Assembly (NCBI GenBank): GCA_964486865.1 | Contig: CAZAOZ010000075.1 | Location: forward strand, 1 to 12,567 | From: Ga0077527 sp964486865 | GTDB taxonomy: Bacteria > Pseudomonadota > Gammaproteobacteria > Burkholderiales > SG8-41 | Direction of reading: 5' to 3' | DNA length: 12,567 nt | Shown: positions 1-6,833 of the stretch, piece by piece | Position numbering within the stretch: the first letter of the stretch is position 1 | How the letters are laid out: every line of letters starts with the position of its first letter | Notes under the pieces: model-generated | Database searches by the model: none | What the model saw: only the letters and a program-made list of their open reading frames with translations | Told to the model about the DNA's origin: nothing | Made by a program: the position numbers and the translations under genes

Positions 1-168
1 GGGACTGATCGCGTAAATACGGCTGTCCCACGTCTCCGCCGGCGGCGCCGCCGGCAACGGTTGCGGTTCAACCAGGGCGACATCGAGTCCGCCGCGCTGC
101 AGCGCGAGCGCCAGGCTGGCGCCCACCAGTCCCCCGCCGATGATTGCGGCATCGTGGATCCGGGTCAT
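1..168 (-). CDS. UbiH/UbiF/VisC/COQ6-family FAD-dependent hydroxylase, N-terminal 56 residues (partial)
   Basis: The gene reads leftwards and is cut by the left edge of the window. The visible N-terminus holds a Rossmann FAD-binding fold with the dinucleotide motif GGGLVG at residues 11-16, an acidic residue ending the second strand (VALVE, residues 30-34), and DSRIYAISP at 48-56. That last motif is typical of the flavin monooxygenases that hydroxylate the ubiquinone ring (UbiH, UbiI, UbiF, UbiM). These act with NAD(P)H and O2 on a membrane-bound polyprenyl aromatic intermediate. Which ring carbon this one modifies cannot be told from the fragment. The start is ATG at 166-168, with GGAG six bases upstream (175-178). 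It begins 19 bp after the stop of the FAA-hydrolase-family gene, so the two are probably co-transcribed. The family call is firm and the exact member is not. Confidence 0.85.
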   Translation of the reverse strand, partial: MTRIHDAAIIGGGLVGASLALALQRGGLDVALVEPQPLPAAPPAETWDSRIYAISP

Positions 169-187
169 GGTGTGCTCCGCCACGGAT

Positions 188-955
188 TCATTCGAAGCGG
201 TTCGACAGGGTGCCGATGCCGTTGATGCTGACTTCAACGGTGCTGCCGGGTTTCATCGATCCGACGCCGACGGAAGTGCCGCAGCAGATGACGTCACCCG
301 GTTCCAGCGTCATGTCCTGCGAAATCAGGCTGACCAGTTGCGCCGGCGGAAAAATCATGTCGGCGACCGGATAATTCTGGCGTTCCTGCCCGTTGAGCAC
401 GGTGCGCACGGACAGCGTCGCCGGATCCAGCCCGGAGGCGACCACGGGACCGAACACGCCGAAGGTATCGAAACTCTTGGCGCGCGACCACTGCTGGAAC
501 GCGGGATCACGATTAATGATGTCGGCGGCGGTCACGTCATTGATGCAGGTGTAGCCGAAAATGTACTGCGGCGCATGATCAACGCTGACGGCCCGGCAGC
601 GCCGGCCGATGACGATGCCTAGTTCGCCTTCGTACACCACTTTGCCGTCGAAAGACGGCGGCATGCGGATGGTCTCGCCGGCGGCCAGAAAGGAATTCGC
701 CGTCTTGACAAAAAACAGCGGCTCGCGGGGCGTCGCCAGATTCAGTTTCGCGGCCAGCGCGTGAAAATTGTTCCACATCGCCAGCATTTTTCCCGGCACC
801 GTCGGCGTCAGCAGCTTGAGCTGGGCCAGCGGCAGCGTTTGCCCCGTCGGCTGCGGTTCGCGGTACATGTCGCCCGCGTACACGGCCACCGTATCGCCCA
901 TGAGCTGGCCGAAGCCGGTGTGTCCGGCGTGTTCAAAGCGCAACCATTTCTGCAT
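188..955 (-). CDS. Fumarylacetoacetate hydrolase (FAA) family protein
   Basis: This is a 255-residue protein of the FAA hydrolase fold, whose members cleave or decarboxylate beta-diketo or oxo-acid substrates with a bound Mg2+ or Mn2+. Visible hallmarks are YEGELGIVIGR with the paired metal-ligand glutamates (about E109 and E111), GYTCINDVTAAD with the third acidic ligand (about D140), the lysine of AKSFDTFGVFGP (about 160), and a C-terminal GDVICCGTSVGVG loop. Related enzymes include fumarylpyruvate hydrolase, acylpyruvase and oxaloacetate decarboxylase (FAHD1-like); the sequence does not decide between them. I prefer ATG 953-955 because AAGGAA lies 10 bases upstream of it. The in-frame ATG at 962-964 would leave that Shine-Dalgarno only about 2 bases away. 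The ubiquinone-type hydroxylase gene follows 19 bp downstream, but no aromatic degradation cluster is visible here. Confidence 0.9.
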   Translation of the reverse strand: MQKWLRFEHAGHTGFGQLMGDTVAVYAGDMYREPQPTGQTLPLAQLKLLTPTVPGKMLAMWNNFHALAAKLNLATPREPLFFVKTANSFLAAGETIRMPPSFDGKVVYEGELGIVIGRRCRAVSVDHAPQYIFGYTCINDVTAADIINRDPAFQQWSRAKSFDTFGVFGPVVASGLDPATLSVRTVLNGQERQNYPVADMIFPPAQLVSLISQDMTLEPGDVICCGTSVGVGSMKPGSTVEVSINGIGTLSNRFE

Positions 956-1031
956 ACCGTGCATTTCCTTGTTTCAGCAACCATCATGAATCTGGAACAG
1001 CGTCCGGAAAAACACATAAGCCGCTGATTTA

Positions 1032-1061
1032 TTGATAAAATCAGGGTAATCGTGGGGACAA
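1032..1061 (-). promoter_or_regulatory. Possible sigma70 promoter for the FAA-hydrolase/ubiquinone hydroxylase operon, with overlapping dyad
   Basis: Read on the minus strand, TTGTCC (1056-1061) and TATCAA (1032-1037) are separated by 18 bases; each matches four of six consensus positions. A 7-bp inverted repeat, CTGATTT (1024-1030) and AAATCAG (1038-1044), brackets the -10 box and could be an operator or a chance AT-rich palindrome. The -35 box lies about 6 bp from the -35 of the oppositely directed tRNA promoter. The match is weak and the call tentative. Confidence 0.3.
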
Positions 1062-1067
1062 TTCAGC

Positions 1068-1096
1068 TTGACAGCCTGCCCCCCGCTCTTTAGACT
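1068..1096 (+). promoter_or_regulatory. Sigma70 promoter of the tRNA gene
   Basis: A perfect -35 box TTGACA (1068-1073) and a -10 box TAGACT (1091-1096, four of six) are separated by the optimal 17 bases. A GC-rich stretch follows (GCGCCGCC, 1097-1104), and the mature tRNA begins at 1111, so transcription would start around 1103 and leave a very short leader. A GC-rich discriminator is known from stable-RNA promoters under stringent (ppGpp) control; that this one is so controlled is inference. Confidence 0.75.
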
Positions 1097-1110
1097 GCGC
1101 CGCCTCCCGT

Positions 1111-1186
1111 GGCGAGTTAGCTCAGTGGTTAGAGCAGTGGAATCATAATCCATTGGTCCGGGGTTCAAATCCCTGACTCGCCACCA
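1111..1186 (+). tRNA. tRNA with anticodon CAT (elongator tRNA-Met, less likely tRNA-Ile2)
   Basis: A complete 76-base cloverleaf with encoded CCA. The acceptor stem is GGCGAGT/ACTCGCC (7 bp), the D stem GCTC/GAGC with an 8-base loop, the anticodon stem GTGGA/TCCAT with loop ATCATAA, and the T stem CGGGG/CCCTG with loop TTCAAAT. The discriminator is A73. The anticodon CAT lies at 1144-1146. The fully paired first acceptor pair (G1-C72) rules out initiator tRNA-fMet, which has a 1-72 mismatch. The remaining choice is elongator Met or the AUA-reading tRNA-Ile whose C34 is converted to lysidine by TilS. The D-loop resembles the E. coli tRNA-Ile2 pattern, while A32 and the acceptor stem do not help decide. 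I favour elongator Met at modest certainty. A strong promoter lies directly upstream. Confidence 0.95.
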
Positions 1187-1200
1187 CTTCTATTTAGTAT

Positions 1201-1222
1201 TCCGGCAGTTGCGTTTGCCGGA
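1201..1222 (+). other. Hairpin downstream of the tRNA
   Basis: TCCGGCA (1201-1207) and TGCCGGA (1216-1222) form a perfect 7-bp stem with an 8-base loop, 14 bp after the tRNA CCA end. No T-run follows, so it is not a standard intrinsic terminator. It may stop or protect the tRNA precursor, or lie in the leader of the next gene. The right arm overlaps the -35 of a candidate promoter for the small gene downstream. Confidence 0.45.
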
Positions 1223-1243
1223 CTTGGCCTGCCGTGCTATCGT
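1215..1243 (+). promoter_or_regulatory. Possible extended -10 promoter for the small secreted-protein gene
   Basis: TTGCCG (1215-1220) and TATCGT (1238-1243) are 17 bases apart, and the -10 is preceded by TGC, making an extended -10 (TGnTATCGT). Transcription would be expected 6-8 bases after the -10, that is at or beside the ATG at 1250, which has no Shine-Dalgarno. This would suggest a leaderless transcript or use of a slightly later start. The evidence is pattern only. Confidence 0.35.
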
Positions 1244-1249
1244 GCAACT

Positions 1250-1561
1250 ATGCGTAAGTTAATGCTTTTATTGACTTTTTTTGTATTCGCTGCCCCGGCT
1301 TGGGCGCAGCGGACGCTGCCTGCCGATGCCAAACGCGCGACCACCGGTGCGCCACAGATGCTGCCGATGGTACAGATCAATAGTGACGTACTGCGACTCG
1401 CCCCCGGCGGCATCATCATCGACGCCAACAACCGCAGCGTGACCCACGGGCAACTGCCGCCAGGGTCGCCCATCCTCTACCGCCTCGACGGCAACGGCGA
1501 AATCACCCGCATCATCGTCCTCACGCCGCAGGAGCAGGCCCGGATCGACAGCGCCAAATAG
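1250..1561 (+). CDS. Small predicted secreted protein of unknown function
   Basis: I do not recognise this 103-residue protein. It opens with a clear Sec signal peptide: MRK, a hydrophobic core (about residues 4-15) and a signal peptidase I site APAWA|QR after residue 19. The mature part of about 84 residues should be periplasmic. It has no cysteines, no lipobox and no further membrane segment. It contains a hydrophobic, probably beta-strand stretch (VLRLAPGGIIIDANNRSV, about residues 47-64), a turn LPPGSPILYRLDGNGEI, then IIVLTPQEQARIDSAK. The layout suggests a small compact beta domain. It lies between the tRNA and miaB, ending 20 bp before the miaB start. There is no recognisable Shine-Dalgarno; a second in-frame ATG at 1262 is a possible alternative start that would shorten the signal peptide. 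Strong coding bias and an intact signal peptide support a real gene. Confidence 0.75.
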   Translation: MRKLMLLLTFFVFAAPAWAQRTLPADAKRATTGAPQMLPMVQINSDVLRLAPGGIIIDANNRSVTHGQLPPGSPILYRLDGNGEITRIIVLTPQEQARIDSAK

Positions 1562-1581
1562 GGCCTGTCAACAATCATTCC

Positions 1582-2925
1582 GTGAGCAAGGTTTACATCA
1601 AAACCTTCGGCTGTCAGATGAACGAGTACGACTCGGCGAAAATGGCCGACGTGCTGCACATCAACAACGGCCTGACGCCGACCGACAATCCGGATGACGC
1701 CGACGTCATTCTCTTCAACACCTGCTCGGTGCGCGAGAAGGCGCAGGAAAAAGTTTTCCACGACCTGGGCCGCGTACGCCCGCTGAAACAGGCGAAACCC
1801 GGACTGATCATCGGCGTCGGCGGCTGCGTGGCCAGCCAGGAAGGCGCCGCCATCGTCAAACGCGCGCCCTATGTCGATATCGTCTTCGGCCCGCAAACCC
1901 TGCATCGCCTGCCGCAACTGATCGCCGCGCGGCGCGCCAGCGGACAGGCGCAGGTCGATATTTCATTTCCGGAAGTCGAGAAATTCGATCATCTGCCGCC
2001 GGCGCGGGTCGAAGGCGCCGCCGCATTCGTGTCGATCATGGAAGGCTGCAGCAAGTACTGTTCGTTCTGCGTGGTGCCGTACACCCGCGGCGAGGAAATT
2101 TCCCGCCCGCTGGACGATGTGCTGGCCGAGGTTGCGGAACTTGCCCTGCAGGGTGTGAAAGAAGTGACGCTGCTCGGCCAGAACGTCAACGCCTGGCGCG
2201 CACCGGCCACCGCCGATACCGAATCCGCCGATTTTGCACTGCTGCTGGAGTATGTCGCCGCAATCCCCGGCATCGAACGCCTGCGCTATACGACTTCGCA
2301 CCCCAGGGAATTCACGCCGCGGCTGATTGAAGCACACGCGCGCATCCCGCAACTGGTCAGCCATGTGCATCTGCCGGTGCAATCCGGCTCCGACCGGGTG
2401 CTGGCGGCGATGAAGCGCGGATACACGGTTCTCGAATACAAATCCATCGTCCGCCGCCTGCGCGAAGCGCGGCCGGACATCTGCATCACCTCGGATTTCA
2501 TCGTCGGCTTCCCCGGAGAAACCGCAGGCGACTTCGCAGCGACCATGCAATTGATGGATGAGATCGGTTTCGATGCGAGTTACAGCTTCGTTTACAGCCG
2601 CCGCCCCGGCACGCCGGCCGCGGATCTGGCGGACGACACGCCGCAAGCCGTCAAACTCGAACGCCTGCAGCACCTGCAAGCCGCGAACGAGCTGCAGGCG
2701 CAGGCGATCAGCCAGGCCATGGTCGGCACCCGCCAGCGGGTAATGGTCGATGGCGCCTCCCGGCGCAATGCCGCCGAACTGGCCGCGCGCACCGACAACA
2801 ACCGCGTGGTGAATTTCGCCGGATCCCGCAACCTGATCGGCACATTCGCCGAAGTGACCATCACCGCCGCGCGGGCGCATACCCTGCGCGGCGAGCTCAC
2901 TGCCCATAGCGTCGCCACCCATTGA
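1582..2925 (+). CDS. miaB: tRNA-2-methylthio-N6-dimethylallyladenosine synthase MiaB
   Basis: MiaB is a radical-SAM methylthiotransferase that converts i6A37 to ms2i6A37 in tRNAs reading UNN codons, which steadies codon-anticodon pairing. The 447-residue protein has the usual family length and domains. The N-terminal methylthiotransferase domain carries the auxiliary [4Fe-4S] ligands C11 (FGCQMNEYDS), C48 (NTCSVREKA) and C82 (GGCVAS). The radical-SAM core has C156-x3-C160-x2-C163. A C-terminal TRAM domain occupies about residues 378-440. The start is GTG at 1582, chosen because the next residues SKVYIKTFGCQMNEYDS align with the known N-terminus of the family. No Shine-Dalgarno is visible. The stop codon overlaps the TTG start of phoH (TTGA), implying coupled translation. 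This is the head of the widely conserved miaB-phoH-ybeY-corC-lnt cluster (miaB-ybeZ-ybeY-ybeX-lnt in E. coli). Confidence 0.97.
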   Translation: MSKVYIKTFGCQMNEYDSAKMADVLHINNGLTPTDNPDDADVILFNTCSVREKAQEKVFHDLGRVRPLKQAKPGLIIGVGGCVASQEGAAIVKRAPYVDIVFGPQTLHRLPQLIAARRASGQAQVDISFPEVEKFDHLPPARVEGAAAFVSIMEGCSKYCSFCVVPYTRGEEISRPLDDVLAEVAELALQGVKEVTLLGQNVNAWRAPATADTESADFALLLEYVAAIPGIERLRYTTSHPREFTPRLIEAHARIPQLVSHVHLPVQSGSDRVLAAMKRGYTVLEYKSIVRRLREARPDICITSDFIVGFPGETAGDFAATMQLMDEIGFDASYSFVYSRRPGTPAADLADDTPQAVKLERLQHLQAANELQAQAISQAMVGTRQRVMVDGASRRNAAELAARTDNNRVVNFAGSRNLIGTFAEVTITAARAHTLRGELTAHSVATH

Positions 2926-3914
2926 AACCCGTTGCCATCAGTTTTACGCCGGTCGACAACCGCCGTCTGGCCAACCTGTGCGGCGCGCTCGACGAAAATC
3001 TGCGCCAGATCGAGACCGCGCTCGATGTCGGCATTTCCCGGCGCGGCGAACGCTTCGCGCTGACCGGCGCCCCCGAGCGGACGCGCATCGCGGCAAAAGT
3101 GCTGCGTGATTTCTACGACAAGGCGCAGGATTCCCTGTCGCTGGAGTCGGTGCAGCTGGCGTTGATCGAAGCCGGGCATCAGGGCGCGGCCCATGCCGCA
3201 CTGCCGGTGCCGGCGCTGATTACCCGCAAGCCGGATCTGCACGGCCGCACGCCGCGGCAGAACGAATACCTGCTGAACATCCAGAAACACGACATCACCT
3301 TCAGCATCGGCCCCGCCGGCACCGGCAAGACTTATCTGGCGGTGGCCTGCGCGATCGACGCGCTGGAACGCGACGCGGTGGAACGCATCATCCTGGTGCG
3401 CCCGGCGGTGGAGGCCGGCGAACGGCTGGGTTTCCTGCCCGGCGACATGGCGCAGAAAGTCGATCCGTACCTGCGCCCGCTCTACGACGCGCTCTACGAT
3501 CTGATGGGTTACGACAAGGTCGCAAAAATGTTCGAGCGCAGCGCCATCGAAATCGCGCCGCTGGCCTTCATGCGCGGACGCACGCTGAACCACGCCTTCA
3601 TCATCCTCGACGAGGCGCAGAACACCACGCGCGAGCAGATGAAAATGTTCCTGACCCGCATCGGTTTCGGCAGCAAGGCGGTGATCACCGGCGACGTCAC
3701 GCAGATCGATCTGCCCCGGGGGCAGATCAGCGGGCTCGTTGAAGCGCAGTCCGTGCTGAAAAGGGTGCGCGGCATCGCCTTCACCTGGTTCAAGGCTGAA
3801 GACGTGGTGCGCCATCCGCTGGTGCAGCGCATCGTCAACGCCTACGACCGCTACGGGAAAAACGCGGAAAAAGACGCAGATCAGCGCGACGGGCGGGGGG
3901 GCGCGAAGAAATGA
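2922..3914 (+). CDS. phoH: PhoH-like protein (YbeZ), RNA-linked P-loop ATPase
   Basis: A 330-residue PhoH/YbeZ-type ATPase related to the motor part of superfamily 1 helicases. In E. coli its homologue YbeZ interacts with YbeY, and it is thought to act in RNA processing or ribosome maturation. The N-terminal 100 or so residues form the KH-like region of this family. The Walker A motif GPAGTGKT spans 130-137, Walker B is FIILDEAQ with D230-E231, and the VITGDVTQIDLP motif at about 255-265 completes the ATPase signature. The start is TTG at 2922: no in-frame ATG occurs until well inside the ATPase domain, and MKPVAISFTPVDN..LANLCG resembles the beginning of related proteins. The start overlaps the miaB stop, and the last codons overlap the ybeY start (ATGA). 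The C-terminal tail after about residue 315 is charged and probably disordered. Confidence 0.95.
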   Translation: MKPVAISFTPVDNRRLANLCGALDENLRQIETALDVGISRRGERFALTGAPERTRIAAKVLRDFYDKAQDSLSLESVQLALIEAGHQGAAHAALPVPALITRKPDLHGRTPRQNEYLLNIQKHDITFSIGPAGTGKTYLAVACAIDALERDAVERIILVRPAVEAGERLGFLPGDMAQKVDPYLRPLYDALYDLMGYDKVAKMFERSAIEIAPLAFMRGRTLNHAFIILDEAQNTTREQMKMFLTRIGFGSKAVITGDVTQIDLPRGQISGLVEAQSVLKRVRGIAFTWFKAEDVVRHPLVQRIVNAYDRYGKNAEKDADQRDGRGGAKK

Positions 3915-4393
3915 CCGCGGCAACCCGCCGGCGCAAACCCGCGCCGCGCATCACCGTGCAATGCACGGCGACCGCGCGCAACGTGCCGCCTGCGGCGCGC
4001 ATCCGCCGCTGGGCGCGTGCCGCGCTGGCGACGGATGCCCGCGTCACCATCCGCGTCGTCGGCCTGGCCGAAGGCCGGTTGCTCAACCGCAGTTACCGCC
4101 GCCGGGATTACGCCACCAACGTGCTGACGTTCGTGTTTCGCGACACGCCGCCGCTGGAAGGCGATCTCGCGCTGTGCGCGCCGGTGATCACCCGCGAAGC
4201 GCATGCCCAGCGCAAAACCGTTGACGCGCATTACGCCCACATGATCATGCATGGCCTGCTGCATCTGCAGGGCTTCGACCATGAAACCGCACGCGACGCG
4301 GCAACCATGGAACGGCGCGAACGCACCCTGCTCGCCCGCTTCGGGTATCCTGATCCCTACACACTGCCTACCCACCGGTCGCGCAACGCGTAA
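3911..4393 (+). CDS. ybeY: Endoribonuclease YbeY, rRNA maturation factor
   Basis: YbeY is a zinc-dependent single-strand endoribonuclease involved in 16S rRNA 3'-end maturation and 70S ribosome quality control. The diagnostic motif H-x3-H-x5-H is intact: HGLLHLQGFDH gives H114, H118 and H124 as zinc ligands. The conserved NRSYRRRDYATNVLTF segment (about 59-74) forms the other side of the active site. At 160 residues the length is normal, although the basic, Arg-rich N-terminal 12 residues look like a variable extension. ATG 3911-3913 overlaps the phoH stop as ATGA. There is no clear Shine-Dalgarno beyond a G-run at about 3894-3901, so translation probably depends on coupling to phoH. An 18-bp gap separates it from corC. 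Confidence 0.96.
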   Translation: MTAATRRRKPAPRITVQCTATARNVPPAARIRRWARAALATDARVTIRVVGLAEGRLLNRSYRRRDYATNVLTFVFRDTPPLEGDLALCAPVITREAHAQRKTVDAHYAHMIMHGLLHLQGFDHETARDAATMERRERTLLARFGYPDPYTLPTHRSRNA

Positions 4394-4411
4394 CCGGTAA
4401 ACACCCCCCTC

Positions 4412-5248
4412 ATGGACGAATCGCACAAACCCACCCTGCTCGAACGCCTCTCCACGCTGCTGCTGCGTGAACCCGAGGACCGCGAACAACTGATCACGCT
4501 GCTGCGTTCAGCGCACGACAAAAATCTGCTCGATGCCGACGGCCTGGCCATGGTCGAAGGCGTGCTGCAGGTGTCGGAAATGCAGGCGCGCGACATCATG
4601 GTGCCGCGCGCGCAGATGGACGTCATCGACGTCACCGAATCGCCGGATCGCTTCATTCCGCTGGTGATTGAAACCGCGCACTCGCGTTTCCCGGTCGTCG
4701 GCGAAGGCAAGGATGACGTCATCGGCATCCTGCTCGCCAAGGATCTGCTGCGCTATTACGCCGGCGAGGAAGAATTCAACGTGCGCGACATGCTGCGCCC
4801 GGCGGTGTTCATCCCGGAATCGAAGCCGCTCAACGTGCTGCTCAAGGAATTCCGCAAAAACCGCAACCACATCGCCATCGTCGTCGATGAATACGGCGGC
4901 GCTGCCGGCCTGATCACCATCGAGGACGTGCTGGAACAGATCGTCGGCGACATCGAGGATGAATACGATTTCGACGAAGCCGAAGACAACATCGTGCAGG
5001 AAAAGCGCGGCCTCTACCGCGTCAAGGCGCTGACCGAGATCGCCGACTTCAATGCGGCCTTCGGCACCGGCTTCAGCGATGAGGAATACGACACCGTCGG
5101 CGGGCTGCTGCTCAAGCGCTTCGGCCGCGTACCCAAGCGCGGCGAACAGATCGTCATCGACGCGCTGAATTTCCGCGTGCTGCGCGCCGACAGCCGGCGC
5201 ATTTATCTGCTGCAGGTGGCAAAAAAACTCGACAAGCCTGCGGCATAA
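4412..5248 (+). CDS. corC: HlyC/CorC-family CBS-domain transporter-associated protein
   Basis: A 278-residue cytosolic protein of the CorC (YbeX) type. Members are linked to Mg2+/Co2+ efflux, and E. coli YbeX has also been tied to ribosome metabolism. It has no membrane segment, unlike the larger YfjD/YtfL proteins. The first CBS domain covers about residues 63-120 (DIMVPRAQMDVI to GILLAKDLL). The second covers about 128-182 (RPAVFIPESKPL to VVDEYGGAAGLITIEDVLEQIVGDIEDEYD), with the strongly conserved YGG..GLITIEDVLE core where adenine nucleotides bind. The CorC_HlyC domain follows at about 198-272 (YDTVGGLLL, FGRVPKRGE). ATG 4412 is the natural start, and no Shine-Dalgarno precedes it. Gene order ybeY-corC-lnt matches that of E. 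coli and most proteobacteria. Confidence 0.95.
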   Translation: MDESHKPTLLERLSTLLLREPEDREQLITLLRSAHDKNLLDADGLAMVEGVLQVSEMQARDIMVPRAQMDVIDVTESPDRFIPLVIETAHSRFPVVGEGKDDVIGILLAKDLLRYYAGEEEFNVRDMLRPAVFIPESKPLNVLLKEFRKNRNHIAIVVDEYGGAAGLITIEDVLEQIVGDIEDEYDFDEAEDNIVQEKRGLYRVKALTEIADFNAAFGTGFSDEEYDTVGGLLLKRFGRVPKRGEQIVIDALNFRVLRADSRRIYLLQVAKKLDKPAA

Positions 5249-5300
5249 ACGTAATCTGTTGTTTTTATTGATGTTTTAGATATTTCTCCATAACCCGCCG

Positions 5301-6809
5301 ATGCCCGCGCCGACGTCACGCCGCACCGCCGAACGGGCCATCGCCGCACTGCTGGGCGCAGTCACCGTCGCGGGATACGCGCCGTTTCACCTGTTTCCGC
5401 TGCCGCTCCTCACCTTCGCCGGCCTGTTCATCCTGTGGCAGCGCGCAGCGCACGCGCGTGACGCGGCGTGGCTCGGATTTTTTTTCGGGCTGGGCTGGTT
5501 CGGCGCCGGCGTGTCGTGGGTCTATATCAGCCTGAACGTGTTCGGCGCCATGCCCGTGCCGCTGGCCGCCGCGGTCACGCTGCTGTTCTGCGCCTACCTT
5601 GCGCTGTTTCCCGCCGCCGCAGGCTGGCTCGGCCGGCGCTGGAATTTTTCTCCGGCGCCGCACTGGATCCTGTTCGTTCCCGCCGTATTGACGCTGCTCG
5701 AATGGCTGCGCGGCTGGCTGTTCACCGGCTTTCCGTGGCTGAACCCCGGCTACACGCAGGCGCCAGTGAGCCCGCTGGCCGGTTACGCGCCGCTGTTCGG
5801 CGTGCACGGCGTGACGCTGTTGCTGTTGGCCACGGCCGGCGCGTTGTGCTGGATGGGCTTGAACAGGGCGTCGTGGCGTGCGCAATGGCTGTGGCCCGCG
5901 GCGCTGCTCGCCGTGTGGATCGGCGGCGCCGCGCTCAAGACCGTCGCCTGGACCGAACCCACCGGCACGCGCCTGTCGGTCAGCCTGCTGCAGGGCAACG
6001 TGGCGCAGGACCTGAAATGGCGCGAGGATCAGCTGCGCGCGACGTTCGCGACTTACCATGCACTGGTGTCCGCCAGCAGCAGCCGGCTGATCATCCTGCC
6101 GGAAACCGCGCTGCCGATATTCCTGCGCGATGTGCCCGCGGATTATCTGGAAGCGCTGGCCGCGCAGGCGCGGCGCAACAACGGTGATGTGCTGATCGGC
6201 GTGCCGGAACGGCTGCCCAACGGCGACTATTACAACAGCGTGGTCTCGGTCGGCGCCGCCGATCGCCAGACCTACCGCAAAACCCACCTGGTGCCCTTCG
6301 GCGAGTTCATCCCGCTGCGTCCGCTGCTCGGCGCCATCGTTTCCAAGCTGGCCATACCGCTGCAGGATTTCGCGCGCGGCGCGGCCGACCCGCAGCCGCT
6401 CGCCGTCGCCGGCGAACAGGTGGCCGTGAACATCTGCTACGAAGATGCGTTCGGTGAGGAGATCATCCGCCAGTTGCCGCAGGCGACATTGCTGGTCAAT
6501 GTCAGCAACGTCGCCTGGTTCGGCCGCTCGATCGCGCCGCAACAGCATTTGCAGATCGCGCAAATGCGCGCGCTGGAAACCGGCCGCAGCATGCTGCGCG
6601 CCACCAATACCGGCATGACCGCGGTCATCAATCCGTCGGGCCAAGTCGAAGCAGTCGCGCCCGAGTTCACCCAAGCCGTACTGACCCACACCGTCGCCGG
6701 CATGCGCGGTGCCACACCGTACGTGCGCTGGGGCAATGCCGCCGCGCTGGCGCTGTGCCTCATTGCCATCGGCAGCGCTTTGTTCACGCTGCGCCGCAAG
6801 CAAAAATAA
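5301..6809 (+). CDS. lnt: Apolipoprotein N-acyltransferase Lnt
   Basis: Lnt is the inner-membrane enzyme that adds the third acyl chain to the N-terminal cysteine of lipoproteins, using phospholipid as donor. The mature triacyl form is needed for Lol sorting to the outer membrane. The 502-residue protein has the usual plan: several hydrophobic N-terminal segments within about residues 12-215, a periplasmic nitrilase-like domain (about 225-470) and a final membrane helix (about 475-495). The catalytic triad is complete: E268 in LPETALP, K327 in YRKTHLVPFGEF and C379 in NICYEDAFGEE. ATG 5301 is used; there is no Shine-Dalgarno. The 52 bp between corC and this start (5249-5300) is markedly AT-rich with T-runs. 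It could contain a weak internal promoter, but no pair of boxes there is convincing. Confidence 0.97.
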   Translation: MPAPTSRRTAERAIAALLGAVTVAGYAPFHLFPLPLLTFAGLFILWQRAAHARDAAWLGFFFGLGWFGAGVSWVYISLNVFGAMPVPLAAAVTLLFCAYLALFPAAAGWLGRRWNFSPAPHWILFVPAVLTLLEWLRGWLFTGFPWLNPGYTQAPVSPLAGYAPLFGVHGVTLLLLATAGALCWMGLNRASWRAQWLWPAALLAVWIGGAALKTVAWTEPTGTRLSVSLLQGNVAQDLKWREDQLRATFATYHALVSASSSRLIILPETALPIFLRDVPADYLEALAAQARRNNGDVLIGVPERLPNGDYYNSVVSVGAADRQTYRKTHLVPFGEFIPLRPLLGAIVSKLAIPLQDFARGAADPQPLAVAGEQVAVNICYEDAFGEEIIRQLPQATLLVNVSNVAWFGRSIAPQQHLQIAQMRALETGRSMLRATNTGMTAVINPSGQVEAVAPEFTQAVLTHTVAGMRGATPYVRWGNAAALALCLIAIGSALFTLRRKQK

Positions 6810-6833
6810 CAGCGGTCCAGGGTCTGCCTGTCT

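Noticed and set aside
38..55. Perfect 18-bp palindrome of GCCGGC type near the left edge
   Set aside because: It falls inside the coding region of the hydroxylase, in codons for an Ala/Pro-rich loop, and is explained by high GC and repeated GCC/GGC codons.
2592..3923. Long open frame of 443 codons antisense to phoH and the end of miaB
   Set aside because: It spans two convincing genes with overlapping coupled starts, and its own product lacks any family signature.
5249..5300. AT-rich gap between corC and lnt considered as a promoter or terminator
   Set aside because: No stem precedes the T-runs and no -35/-10 pair with acceptable spacing reaches a convincing match, so I only mention it under lnt.
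5316..6803. Long open frame of 495 codons antisense to lnt
   Set aside because: The translation is Arg/Gln/Gly-rich low-complexity sequence with no recognisable motif, and lnt with its intact catalytic triad occupies the other strand; it is a by-product of GC-rich codon use.
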